Assembly (NCBI GenBank): GCA_030835025.1
Contig: JAUQWS010000074.1
Coordinates: 1-64,000, forward strand
Direction: 5' to 3'
DNA length: 64,000 nt
Origin: Ignavibacteria bacterium
GTDB taxonomy: Bacteria > Bacteroidota > Ignavibacteria > Tepidaquicellales > OLB5
Both the position numbers and the translations under genes were made by a program. Below are positions 37,122-47,158 of the stretch, piece by piece (position 1 is the first letter of the stretch; each line of letters opens with the position of its first letter). A model generated the notes under the pieces. That model had not been told where the DNA came from. It did not search any database and was given only the letters and a program-made list of their open reading frames with translations.

Positions 37122-39566
37122 ATGAGCAGCAAATCTAAGTCAAAGGAAATCCGAAAAGAGGTCCTGACAATAAAACACAAGATAGGACTTTTGCTTGTAT
37201 CCTTAAGCGTGTTAATGCTTGAGTTTACTCTCATCAGAGTTCTTTCTGTATCACTGTGGTACCATTTTGCTTTTATGATAATAAGCATTGCGCTGCTCGG
37301 ACTGGGAATAAGCGGAGTAACAATAATCTTATCAAAATGGATAAATAAAGCAGAGATTAATTCGTTCCTTGCCATTACTTCATTTGCATATGCTTTTTCA
37401 ATCATAATTTCTTTTGTAGCAATTAACCGAATTCCTTTTGACCCTTTCAGTCTATTTGTGGATTCTGCTCAATTTGTTTATTTGCCGATATATTATATCC
37501 TGATCACTCTCCCCTTCTTCCTTGCGGGACTTATCATAGGGCAATTGTTTACCAGGTTTAAGAGCAGTATTAACAAGTTGTATTTTTTTGATCTTGTTGG
37601 CGCAGGATTGAGCTGCTTTGTGTTCATATTAATTTTGCCGGTGTTCGGGGGCTCAGGTGGTATTGCCGCGGCTTCCATAATCGCATGCATCGGGTGCATG
37701 GTCTTTGCAATTGAAAAAAGCAGGGCGCAGACTATCAGCCTGTTTGCTGCTTTTATACTGCTTTCTGTAAACGGGCTTTTCTTAACAGATCCGGATTCAT
37801 ATTTACCGATTCAAATCTCATCAAACAAAGTTTACGGGAATTTCATGAAAGAGAATCCCGACCAGAGGCTGCTTACCAAATGGAATTCATTTTCCAGAGT
37901 GGATGTGATGAAGGACGACGGGGAAAACGTTGATGATTACCCGGTTTATACTGCAATTATTGATGCGGGAAATTCAACGACCAATATTCCAAAAGTTGAA
38001 GCGATTACTGATTCATCCAGGCCGCCCTTTGATGCGTCAAACCTTGCAATGTTCCTCAAGAAAGATGATACAGCAAAAGTGTTTATACTTGGCTCAGGTG
38101 GCGGTGGCGAGATACTTTCTGCTCTGACATTCGGTGCTAAGTCAGTAACGGCTATTGAGATAAACCCCATACTGAATGACCTAATCGAACACGACCTCAA
38201 GAGTTTCTGGACCGGTGGAATTGCCAACGATAAACGGGTTAAGATAATCACGGACGATGCAAGAAGCTGGCTTAGGGGTAAGAGAATTAAGTATGACGTG
38301 ATAATCAGCGCTCACACAATATCAGCATCTGCGACAAACAGCGGCGCAATGAGCCTTGTAGAAAATTATATACTGACAGAGGAAGCATTGAGGGAATACC
38401 TTCAGCATCTCGATATTAACGGCATATTATACATAACAAGACCTGAAACTCAAATTCCGAGGCTTGTGACTTCGCTTAAGATTGCGCAGCAGAAAAACGG
38501 CGGGAGCGATACGAAGTCGCAATACTTCATTTTCAAAAGACCGCCGAGTGATTTTGAAGTTGATGTAAGCTATCTTTCCGGAGTACTTTTCAAAAAGAGC
38601 GGTTTCGATGAATTTGATATACAAAGGCTCAAGACTATGGCTGCCTTGCTGAATCTTGAAACTGTATACGACCCTACTTCAAAACAGGAAGGTATTTTTA
38701 ATGATATAGTTCAGAGTAATGATATTTACGAGACCGTTAAGAAATATCCGGACAGGAAACTGCTTCCTGCAACTGATGATAATCCATATTTTGAACACAA
38801 TACCGATTTTATGGATGTTGGATTCGGCAGCATCAAGGAATCATTTTCTCAAACTGACCGGGCAATGATATCACTTGTCCAAAAACCAGTTGCAGAAGCG
38901 ACTCTCATTGTCCTTTTGCTGCAAACCGTTGTTTTGAGTGGACTTCTGATTCTTTTGCCTATTTATATAAAGTTTCGCAAAGACCCGTTAACCAAAGATG
39001 TGAAAAAAGGCAAGTATTTAACTTATTTCGCTTTGCTTGGATTGGGATATATAATCATAGAGATATGCCTGATCCAGAAATTTACATTGTTCCTCGGTCA
39101 ACCGGTTTACACAATGCTTACTGTCATTTCGACTATGCTGATTTTTTCCGGCTTTGGAAGCATGTTCTCTGAGAAAATCCTGACACTTTTTAAGAACAAT
39201 AGCTCTATAATTTACTTTATAATAATCGGGCTAACTCTAATTATTGGGTTACTTAACCCGGTTTTGTTCGACTTATTTGTACGTGCTGAATTAGTTTGGA
39301 GGGTTGTGATTTCAATCGTGCTTATCGCGCCGCTTGCTTTCTTTATGGGAATTCCTTTTCCTTACGGAATGAGCAAGATTGATAATAACACAAGATTCCT
39401 GGTGGCTTACGGCTGGGGAGTTAATGGTTTCTTTTCTGTGCTAGGGAGCGTACTTGTGGTAATGCTCTCAATGAGCATCGGGTTCAGGGCTGTATTCGTG
39501 TTATCTGCACTGATATACCTGGCAGCAATGATGGTTGTAAGGAAACTACAGACACAGTCAGCTTAA
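37122..39566 (+). CDS. Multi-TM spermidine-synthase-like / SAM-dependent methyltransferase-fold protein
   Basis: TM blocks at both ends flanking Rossmann 'VFILGSGGGGEILSALTFGAKSVTAIEINP...IITDDARSWL'. Confidence 0.75.
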   Translation: MSSKSKSKEIRKEVLTIKHKIGLLLVSLSVLMLEFTLIRVLSVSLWYHFAFMIISIALLGLGISGVTIILSKWINKAEINSFLAITSFAYAFSIIISFVAINRIPFDPFSLFVDSAQFVYLPIYYILITLPFFLAGLIIGQLFTRFKSSINKLYFFDLVGAGLSCFVFILILPVFGGSGGIAAASIIACIGCMVFAIEKSRAQTISLFAAFILLSVNGLFLTDPDSYLPIQISSNKVYGNFMKENPDQRLLTKWNSFSRVDVMKDDGENVDDYPVYTAIIDAGNSTTNIPKVEAITDSSRPPFDASNLAMFLKKDDTAKVFILGSGGGGEILSALTFGAKSVTAIEINPILNDLIEHDLKSFWTGGIANDKRVKIITDDARSWLRGKRIKYDVIISAHTISASATNSGAMSLVENYILTEEALREYLQHLDINGILYITRPETQIPRLVTSLKIAQQKNGGSDTKSQYFIFKRPPSDFEVDVSYLSGVLFKKSGFDEFDIQRLKTMAALLNLETVYDPTSKQEGIFNDIVQSNDIYETVKKYPDRKLLPATDDNPYFEHNTDFMDVGFGSIKESFSQTDRAMISLVQKPVAEATLIVLLLQTVVLSGLLILLPIYIKFRKDPLTKDVKKGKYLTYFALLGLGYIIIEICLIQKFTLFLGQPVYTMLTVISTMLIFSGFGSMFSEKILTLFKNNSSIIYFIIIGLTLIIGLLNPVLFDLFVRAELVWRVVISIVLIAPLAFFMGIPFPYGMSKIDNNTRFLVAYGWGVNGFFSVLGSVLVVMLSMSIGFRAVFVLSALIYLAAMMVVRKLQTQSA

Positions 39567-39570
39567 AGAA

Positions 39571-40890
39571 CTAAGGAATCCTTCTTATATTGACCCCAAG
39601 CTTACCCATCTTGCGATCAATATTCTCGTATCCCCTATCGATATAATGAATCCCGTGAACAAGAGTTTCCCCTTTTGCCAAGATCGCTGCAACCAGATAC
39701 GAAAATCCCGCTCTTATATCAGGCACCACTATCTCAGCCGGTTTTAATGGAGTCTTGCCCTTGATCACTGCACTATGATAGTAATTCGTTCCGTAAAACC
39801 TGCACGGTGAGCCGAGGCAATCATTAGTAAGCTCAATATCGGCTCCCATTTTGTTCAGTTCCTTTATATATCCAAACCTGTTCTCATAAACCGTTTCATG
39901 AAGTGTTGAAATACCTTTTGCCTGAGTCAACAGAATAGTCATCGGTGGCTGCCAGTCAGTCATAAATCCCGGGTGGACATCTGTTTCTATATTTATCGGC
40001 TTCAGGTCACCTTCGTAACTGAATTTAATTCCGTCATCCTTGATAGAATATTCCGCACCAATGAGCCTTATAGTATTGAGGAACGTAATCATATCCCTGT
40101 GCCTTGCGTCATATATCATTACTTCGCCTTTTGAAGCAATTGCAGCGCAGGCAAATGATGCCGCTTCAAGTCTATCGGGAATTACCCGGTGCTCAGCACC
40201 GTAAAGTTTCTCTACTCCAGTTATGACAATTGTCCTGTCAGTCTTTACGTCAATAATGGCTCCCATTTTCTGCAGAAGCATGATAAGGTCCATTATCTCA
40301 GGCTCAATTGCCGCATTTTGTATAGTTGTTTTGCCGATAGCAAGAGATGAAGTCAGAATGATATTCTCAGTGGCTCCAACCGAAGGGAACGGAAGTGTTA
40401 TATCTGTTCCAACAAGCCGCTTAGCCCTGAGAAGGTAATAATCTTTATATTCTTTTACAGTTGCTCCAAGCTTAATAAAAGCGTCAAGATGGAAATTAAT
40501 CGGCCTGTTCCCGATCTGGTCCCCACCCGGTTTGGGTATTCTGGCTTCCCCCCCTCGGAGCAGCAAAGGACCGGCTGTTAACACGCCAATTCTGTTTATG
40601 AGACCAAGAGAAGCAGAAAATGAAATATCATGTATCTTTTTTGTCTGTACAATTACTTCATTGTTCTTGAATTTGCTGAACTTAGCACCAAGCGATTCAA
40701 TAATTTTCCTTGTGACAAGTATCTCGCCTATGCTAACAGGACAGTTTGAAATGTGGACCGGTTCATTTGTAAGAAGAGATGCTATGATGAGTTTTGATGC
40801 TGCATTCTTTGCTCCGCTAATCTTTAAAGATCCGCGCAGAGGCTTGCCGCCTTTTATGAGAAACTTGGCAGACTTATCAACAATAGACAT
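39571..40890 (-). CDS. murA: UDP-N-acetylglucosamine 1-carboxyvinyltransferase (MurA), Cys115-to-Asp type
   Basis: 'ISGAKNAASKLIIASLL', 'RIPKPGGDQIGNRPINFHL', 'HPGFMTDWQPPMTILLTQAKG', 'DIRAGFSYLVAAILA'. Confidence 0.94.
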   Translation of the reverse strand: MSIVDKSAKFLIKGGKPLRGSLKISGAKNAASKLIIASLLTNEPVHISNCPVSIGEILVTRKIIESLGAKFSKFKNNEVIVQTKKIHDISFSASLGLINRIGVLTAGPLLLRGGEARIPKPGGDQIGNRPINFHLDAFIKLGATVKEYKDYYLLRAKRLVGTDITLPFPSVGATENIILTSSLAIGKTTIQNAAIEPEIMDLIMLLQKMGAIIDVKTDRTIVITGVEKLYGAEHRVIPDRLEAASFACAAIASKGEVMIYDARHRDMITFLNTIRLIGAEYSIKDDGIKFSYEGDLKPINIETDVHPGFMTDWQPPMTILLTQAKGISTLHETVYENRFGYIKELNKMGADIELTNDCLGSPCRFYGTNYYHSAVIKGKTPLKPAEIVVPDIRAGFSYLVAAILAKGETLVHGIHYIDRGYENIDRKMGKLGVNIRRIP

Positions 40891-40904
40891 ATTAAGTTAC
40901 CTTT

Positions 40905-41855
40905 TTATCCTTCCCAATACCCCATAGCACTGTATTTCTTTGTGCGCAGGTCAAGGAATTTCCCGGGATCTATTTTTTCTAAAGGTTTAAGTTCCTCAAG
41001 GATAGCTTCCTTAAGGAAATCCGCAGCCTGTCTGTGATTACGATGGGCTCCGCCCTGTGGTTCCTGAACTATCCTGTCAACGATCTTGTGTTCTACAAGG
41101 TCATTTGCAGTCAGCTTCAGAGCTTCAGCAGCCTGCTCTTTATACTCCCAGCTGCGGAACAGAATGCTTGAACAGGATTCCGGTGAAATAACCGAATACC
41201 AACAATACTCCAGCATTAGAACTCTGTCTCCTACTCCTATGCCAAACGCTCCGCCTGAAGCTCCTTCTCCAATTATTGACACAATGATCGGCACTTTAAG
41301 CCTGCTCATTTCCTCAATGTTCTTTGCAATTGCTTCTGCCTGTCCGCGTTCTTCAGCTTCCATACCCGGATTTGCGCCTGGGGTATCGATAAGTGTTACA
41401 ACGGGCCTATTAAATTTTTCCGCAAGTTTCATTAGGCGCAGAGCTTTTCTGTAGCCTTCGGGATTCATCATTCCGAAGTTACGGTAAATATTAGATTTCG
41501 TATCGCGTCCCTTTTGTTGTCCGATAATCATAACAGGTTTTCCATCAAGAGTAGCAAAACCCCCAACAACTGCTTTATCATCGCCAAAAGTTCTGTCGCC
41601 GTGTAGTTCTATGAAGTTTTCTGTCATAAGGTATATATAATCAAGGCTGTAAGGCCTTTCGGGATGCCTGGCTATCTGGACTATCTGCCAGCGTGTAAGG
41701 TTTTTGTAAACTGAGTTTCTTAATTCATTCACTTTTTTTTCCAGCTTGCTGATCTCATTAGAAATATCAAGACTGTCCGAAAGTCCGCGCATTTCCTCAA
41801 TCTTCTGTTCAAGCTCAATAATCGGTTTTTCAAACTCTAAAACATTTTTGCTCAT
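40905..41855 (-). CDS. accA: Acetyl-CoA carboxylase carboxyltransferase subunit alpha
   Basis: '[58 protein letters not shown]', '[24 protein letters not shown]'. Confidence 0.96.
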   Translation of the reverse strand: MSKNVLEFEKPIIELEQKIEEMRGLSDSLDISNEISKLEKKVNELRNSVYKNLTRWQIVQIARHPERPYSLDYIYLMTENFIELHGDRTFGDDKAVVGGFATLDGKPVMIIGQQKGRDTKSNIYRNFGMMNPEGYRKALRLMKLAEKFNRPVVTLIDTPGANPGMEAEERGQAEAIAKNIEEMSRLKVPIIVSIIGEGASGGAFGIGVGDRVLMLEYCWYSVISPESCSSILFRSWEYKEQAAEALKLTANDLVEHKIVDRIVQEPQGGAHRNHRQAADFLKEAILEELKPLEKIDPGKFLDLRTKKYSAMGYWEG

Positions 41856-43852
41856 AGTTCCGGTATGTTCTTCTTAAATAAAAATAGTGATATAGTCTTC
41901 AATAGTATCTCAATATCAAGTGTAATTGATTGGTTCTTAGCGTAATAATAATTGAAATACTCTATCTCATCAGCAGAGAGGTTCTTGTAGAAATTGATCT
42001 GGACAAGCCCGGTTAGCCCTTTTTTGCCTAAAAACTGCTTTCCGTATGAAGATGTATCCCATGTAGCCCTGCCAACCATACTATACTCTCCCGTAATAAC
42101 CGAGGGAATTAACCTGACCTTTTTCAGAAATTTTGTGCTTCTTTCATCCAGCCTCAACACTCTTGCAGCAAGAATCGCAAGTGGATAAAGTGTCAAAAGG
42201 CTTGCAAATCCAATCACAATATCAACAATTCTCTTTACAAATATATTGATTTTCTTATTGATATTATATTCAATCTGTATAAGGTATATATCCTCGATCT
42301 TATCGAGCGGTGATTTCCCGAGTATCAGCTCATTATCTTCAGATAGAATCTTAAAATTGACATTGTAATTTTTCAGGTTCCACATAAGGTCAAGTATTAG
42401 CTGATTTGTCAGTTCATTCTTTGCAAAAATAATATTCTTCACCTTTTTGGCAGCAACAATATCTTTCAGGTTATTCAGGTTACCCACATATCCCTTTTCA
42501 TGATTTACACCGGGCGAGATATGACCGATTAAATCGTATTCGCTGTCAACTCTGGTCTTGATTTTCGATAAAAACCTCTCCGTATCATCGTTCTTACCTA
42601 TAATAAGGGTCTTAGCAGAACGAAAGATGCTCTTGTTCTTTGAATAATTAACTATCTTAGAAATGAGCCTCCATCCTGCAATGAATAAATATGCGTTAAA
42701 AACTGTTCTGAGGACAACTGCCCTCGAAAAAGCATATTCATTGAAGAAATATGTGAATGAGGAGTTAATGAAAAAACCGATAAGTATTCCGTAAAAAGGC
42801 TTGACAAGCGAGAGCTTGTTCTCTTCGCCGTAACTTCCGCTTAAAACAAGTGTGATCATCCACACGGCTGTATAAACAAATATAACCACAGAGTATGCCT
42901 CAAGAGGGAAAAACTCGAATCTCAAGTAAATCGCAAGAATCATTCCGATTACAATGAATGCCAAATCAAGCAGAAACGGATAATACGATGCCACAAATCG
43001 TTTAAAATAAGAAAATGCGGACCTGTAAAAGATCGACATCTTGATAAGAATATCCATAAGCCAGAATCTAGTCTTTAGATTCTTCTTCACGAATATCTGC
43101 ATTGCTCCGTAAAAATTGCTTACATATGAGAGACTGCTTTTCTTTGTGCTTTCACCCTTATAATGGATGATTGAAGTTTCATGAAAATAGTAATTTTTGT
43201 ACCCGGCCTGTTTTATCCTGTAACAAAGATCCAGGTCCTCTCCATACATGAAATAATCCTCATCAAAACCGTTCAATGAATCATAGATCGATTTTCGCAT
43301 AAACATAAAAGCCCCAACGATGGAATCTACCTCGTAAGTTTCATCCTCACTTAAAAATGTCAGATTGTATTTTCCGAAAGTTCTGCTCCTTCGGAAAATG
43401 CGGCTCAGACCTAATATCCTGTAAACAGCAACTGAAGGAGTGGGAAAACTTCTTCTGCACGCAAGGTCAAGCTTACCGCTCGGAAGAATAAGCTTACAGG
43501 TCAAAGCTCCGATTTTCGGATTCGACTTGTAGAATTCAAGAGACTTCTCGAGGGTGTCTTCCTGCAAAATTGTGTCGGGATTCAGTATGAGAAAATACTC
43601 TCCGCGAGCTTCTTTAGCGCCAAGATTGTTCGCCTTCGCAAATCCAAGATTTACCTGGCATTCAATAATACGGATAGAGGAATTTGATGAGAATTTTGAT
43701 CTCAGAAGCTCGACGCTGCCGTCATAGGAGTTGTTATCTACTACAATTATCTCAACTTTAAGGTTCTTTGATGCCTTAATTATTGAATTGATACACTGTT
43801 CTAACAGGTCTCTTACATTGTAATTTACTATTATGACAGATATATCGATCAC
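41852..43852 (-). CDS. Fusion: N-terminal GT2 glycosyltransferase + C-terminal degenerate polyprenyl-glycosylphosphotransferase-like membrane domain
   Basis: N-term '[20 protein letters not shown]...[13 protein letters not shown]...NPDTIL...[37 protein letters not shown]'. C-term has a 4-5 TM block, CoA-binding-like '[18 protein letters not shown]', then '[21 protein letters not shown]...[32 protein letters not shown]'. Confidence 0.82.
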   Translation of the reverse strand: MIDISVIIVNYNVRDLLEQCINSIIKASKNLKVEIIVVDNNSYDGSVELLRSKFSSNSSIRIIECQVNLGFAKANNLGAKEARGEYFLILNPDTILQEDTLEKSLEFYKSNPKIGALTCKLILPSGKLDLACRRSFPTPSVAVYRILGLSRIFRRSRTFGKYNLTFLSEDETYEVDSIVGAFMFMRKSIYDSLNGFDEDYFMYGEDLDLCYRIKQAGYKNYYFHETSIIHYKGESTKKSSLSYVSNFYGAMQIFVKKNLKTRFWLMDILIKMSIFYRSAFSYFKRFVASYYPFLLDLAFIVIGMILAIYLRFEFFPLEAYSVVIFVYTAVWMITLVLSGSYGEENKLSLVKPFYGILIGFFINSSFTYFFNEYAFSRAVVLRTVFNAYLFIAGWRLISKIVNYSKNKSIFRSAKTLIIGKNDDTERFLSKIKTRVDSEYDLIGHISPGVNHEKGYVGNLNNLKDIVAAKKVKNIIFAKNELTNQLILDLMWNLKNYNVNFKILSEDNELILGKSPLDKIEDIYLIQIEYNINKKINIFVKRIVDIVIGFASLLTLYPLAILAARVLRLDERSTKFLKKVRLIPSVITGEYSMVGRATWDTSSYGKQFLGKKGLTGLVQINFYKNLSADEIEYFNYYYAKNQSITLDIEILLKTISLFLFKKNIPEL

Positions 43853-43870
43853 TATATGGCCTCTGGAAAT

Positions 43871-44590
43871 CTATAGTTTGTTGAAAATTGACATAAACTT
43901 CAGTTTCCAAACCATAAAAGAAGCTTCATAAACAATCTTCCTCGACATCTTGGATACTCCTGCCCGTCTATCTATGAATACGATCGGTATTTCAGTGATC
44001 TTAAAGCCTTTTTTCCACATTCTAAATTTCATCTCAATCTGGAATGAATAACCATTAGACTTAACCTCGTCAAGGTTTATTTGTTTTAATGATGGAACGC
44101 GGTAACACATAAATCCTGCTGTAACATCCTTTACAGGAAGAAATGTTATCATCCTTGTATAATAACTTGCCCCAATACTTATCATCAGTCTGCTCAGCGG
44201 CCAGTTAACTACTGCAATACCTTCGATATACCTTGAGCCTATTACAAGGTCATATTCTTTGATCTTATCAAGGAATGAGGGAATTGCCTCCGGATCGTGA
44301 GAAAAATCTGCATCCATTTCAAAAACATAATCATAATTATTCTCAAAAGCGTACTTGAATCCTCTCAAATACGCTGTGCCCAGTCCCATTTTTGAAGGCC
44401 TTTCAATCATATGGACCCTTAGATCATTCAGTGATTTTACTAGTCCAGAGGTACCATCGGTAGAATTGTCATCAATAACAAGTATCTCAATAGTCACCTC
44501 AGGATAACTTATTGCAAGAAGCTCTTTGATAATATTTGCTATATTCTCAGCTTCGTTATAGGTTGGTATTATGATTAAAGCTCTTTTCAA
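43871..44590 (-). CDS. Polyprenol-phosphate mannosyltransferase-like GT2
   Basis: 'KRALIIIPTYNEAENIANIIKELL...VIDDNSTDGTSGLV...MIERPSKMGLGTAYLRGFKYA...DADFSHDPEAIP'. Likely TTG start at 44590, just after the upstream stop at 44598 (track start 44659). Confidence 0.87.
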   Translation of the reverse strand: MKRALIIIPTYNEAENIANIIKELLAISYPEVTIEILVIDDNSTDGTSGLVKSLNDLRVHMIERPSKMGLGTAYLRGFKYAFENNYDYVFEMDADFSHDPEAIPSFLDKIKEYDLVIGSRYIEGIAVVNWPLSRLMISIGASYYTRMITFLPVKDVTAGFMCYRVPSLKQINLDEVKSNGYSFQIEMKFRMWKKGFKITEIPIVFIDRRAGVSKMSRKIVYEASFMVWKLKFMSIFNKL

Positions 44591-44597
44591 TATTGCT

Positions 44598-45710
44598 CTA
44601 TATGTTGTTCTTAAGGAACTCCTTAACCTTTTCAGTGATAAAAAATATCTGTTCATCATCCAGCTCAGTATGCATCGGCAAGGAGATTATTTCTTCTGCG
44701 ATCTTTTCTGATACAGGGTAGTCACCTCTTTTATAGTCATATTTATACGCTTCCTGAAGGTGGAGCGGAACCGGGTAATAAATCATTGAAGGAATACCGT
44801 TCTGTTTGAGGAATTCCTGCATTCCGTTCCTGTTTTTCACCCTAATTGAGTATTGATGATAAATATGCTTGCCGTCCGGTAAAACAAATGGCTCATCAAC
44901 TGCACCTTCAAGTATGTTGTTATATTTTGCTGCAGCTGAACTTCTGGCATTACAATACTCATCGAGGTATCTAAGCTTAACATTCAGAATTGCCGCCTGG
45001 ATTGAGTCAAGCCTGCTGTTCACCCCGAGTATTTCATGATAGTATTTTTTCCTGGATCCGTGGGAAGTGATCATTCTGATCTTCTCGGCATGTTCATCGC
45101 TATTTGTTGTCAGCATACCGGCATCACCAAATGCTCCAAGATTCTTGCTTGGGTAAAAGCTTATGCAATTGATATCACCTATTGTACATATCTTTTTCCC
45201 TTTGTAAACCGAACCTAATGCCTGCGCAGCATCTTCAATCACAAATAGGCCGTTGGCCCGGGCAATTTCCATTATCTTGTCCATTTCGGCGGGCTGCCCG
45301 TAAAGGTGAACCGGGATAATTGCCTTTGTTTTCTTTGTGATCTTTTCGGCAATTCTGTTTACATCAATGTTGTACGTCTTTTCATCTATATCAACATAAA
45401 CAGGTTTTGCACCAAGTAGGGCTATTGTTTCTGTTGTTGCAACAAAGGTAAACGGAGTTGTAATTATCTCATCACCGGGTTTGATACCTAAGGCCATCAT
45501 AGCAATTTGAAGTGCATCAGTGCCTGAGGCACAGCCAATTGAATGCTTACAATTCAGATATGAAGAAACATTCCTTTCGAATTCACCTACAATCGGACCC
45601 TGAATGAACTGCGAAGAATCAATTACAGAGTTTATGGCAGAATCAATTTCATCTTTTATCTTAAGATATTGTGTTCTCGTATCCACCATTTGGATCTTTA
45701 AATTACTCAT
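44598..45710 (-). CDS. DegT/DnrJ/EryC1/StrS family sugar aminotransferase
   Basis: 'GCASGTDALQIAMMALGIKPGDEIITTPFTFVATTETIALLGAKPVYVDID', 'HLYGQPAEMDKI', PLP-Lys 'SFYPSKNLGAFGDAGMLTT'. Confidence 0.92.
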   Translation of the reverse strand: MSNLKIQMVDTRTQYLKIKDEIDSAINSVIDSSQFIQGPIVGEFERNVSSYLNCKHSIGCASGTDALQIAMMALGIKPGDEIITTPFTFVATTETIALLGAKPVYVDIDEKTYNIDVNRIAEKITKKTKAIIPVHLYGQPAEMDKIMEIARANGLFVIEDAAQALGSVYKGKKICTIGDINCISFYPSKNLGAFGDAGMLTTNSDEHAEKIRMITSHGSRKKYYHEILGVNSRLDSIQAAILNVKLRYLDEYCNARSSAAAKYNNILEGAVDEPFVLPDGKHIYHQYSIRVKNRNGMQEFLKQNGIPSMIYYPVPLHLQEAYKYDYKRGDYPVSEKIAEEIISLPMHTELDDEQIFFITEKVKEFLKNNI

Positions 45711-45716
45711 AAAGCA

Positions 45717-47099
45717 TTAATGCCCTTTCATAAATACTACAACAAGGAAAGTATTTACCATTATTTTGAAATCCAGTTTTAGAGACATATTTTCAATGTA
45801 AAAGAAATCATACTTAAGTTTCTCTTTTACATCGTTAAGTGATGCATCGTACTTATGCTTGATCTGCGCCCAACCCGTAATCCCGGGCTTGATTGAAAGT
45901 CTTTTATAGTAATACGGTATCTCTTTGCTTAACATTTCAACAAAGAAAGGTCGCTCCGGCCTGGGACCAACTATACTCATATCATTTAAAATAACATTAA
46001 TAAGCTGCGGCACTTCATCAAGATATACTTTTCTGATTATTTTCCCGATTCCTGTAATCCTGGGATCACTTTCACCTGCCCATTCCGGTCCGTATTCTTC
46101 TGCATCTTTGATCATAGAACGGAATTTATACATAGGGAATTCTTTTCCGTTTTTACCAACTCTTGACTGTTTATAGATAACAGGTCCCTTTGAAGTTACT
46201 TTAATCAGAAAAATCGTCAACAGCAGTACCGGAGAAAGAATGACAAGCAGAATAAAAGAAAATATAATGTCAAATATTCTCTTGAAAAGCTTAGAGCCAT
46301 AGGGCATTATCTCCGGCATTATTTCAATAAAAGGAACTCCATAGATCTGGTTAGTTTTTGCCAGCCCGCTCACAATTTCATATGTATCCGGAAGTATTTT
46401 AAGATTTACTTCACTTCTTTGTGACCTGTTAATTACCTCAAACAGTTTAGACTTTTCATCATCCTCCAAAGCAATCAGAACCTCGGTTATTTTGCGCTCT
46501 TCAATTATCGCTGAAAGCAAATCAATTGTCCCAAGTATTCCGCTGCCAGCCTTCGATCTTTCATTAACCGAAATGAACCCTATCACCTTATATCCTAGCT
46601 GAGGGAACTTCTGTATAAGTTCTTTAAGCTCAAAAGCCCTATTGCCACTGCCGATAATTATCGAGTTTCTGAGCCCAATACCCTTTTCAAGCAGATTCAT
46701 CTGGAAGCTTCTGATAAGTACTCTTCCGGCACCCACGCTTATCACCATTAACAACCAGTAAATAAGAATAAGCATTCTGGAAATTGCCTTGGTATCAGAA
46801 AGCGCATCATCAAGAAATATTAGAAAGAACAGGATAAAACATCCGAATGAAATGGTTTTGAATACAGATGAAAATTCGTCAAATCTAGATCTTACAAACC
46901 AATATTGATAGAGGCCAGCAAATGAAAAAAATACCAGCCAATACAAATAAACTGCCGAAAGCGGTACCAGAAAACTGGTTGGGCTGCTATATGGGATCCA
47001 ACCTGATTCAATCCTAATGAGATAATAGGCAGTCCACGCTGCATTTATGAAAATGAAGTCCGACAGAAAAAGCAGTATTTTTTCAGATGTCTTTGACAA
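45717..47099 (-). CDS. Polyprenyl glycosylphosphotransferase (initiating sugar-phosphate transferase, WbaP/WcaJ-like)
   Basis: 'KRIFDIIFSFILLVILSPVLLLTIFLIKVTSKGPVIYKQSRVGKNGKEFPMYKFRSM', 'DEVPQLINVILNDMSIVGPRPERPFFVEML', 'KPGITGWAQI'. Confidence 0.94.
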   Translation of the reverse strand: MSKTSEKILLFLSDFIFINAAWTAYYLIRIESGWIPYSSPTSFLVPLSAVYLYWLVFFSFAGLYQYWFVRSRFDEFSSVFKTISFGCFILFFLIFLDDALSDTKAISRMLILIYWLLMVISVGAGRVLIRSFQMNLLEKGIGLRNSIIIGSGNRAFELKELIQKFPQLGYKVIGFISVNERSKAGSGILGTIDLLSAIIEERKITEVLIALEDDEKSKLFEVINRSQRSEVNLKILPDTYEIVSGLAKTNQIYGVPFIEIMPEIMPYGSKLFKRIFDIIFSFILLVILSPVLLLTIFLIKVTSKGPVIYKQSRVGKNGKEFPMYKFRSMIKDAEEYGPEWAGESDPRITGIGKIIRKVYLDEVPQLINVILNDMSIVGPRPERPFFVEMLSKEIPYYYKRLSIKPGITGWAQIKHKYDASLNDVKEKLKYDFFYIENMSLKLDFKIMVNTFLVVVFMKGH

Positions 47100-47158
47100 A
47101 TATAATTGCTTTTAATTCACTTCTTTTTAGTTATCAAAGAACTCTATAGAGAAACTTG

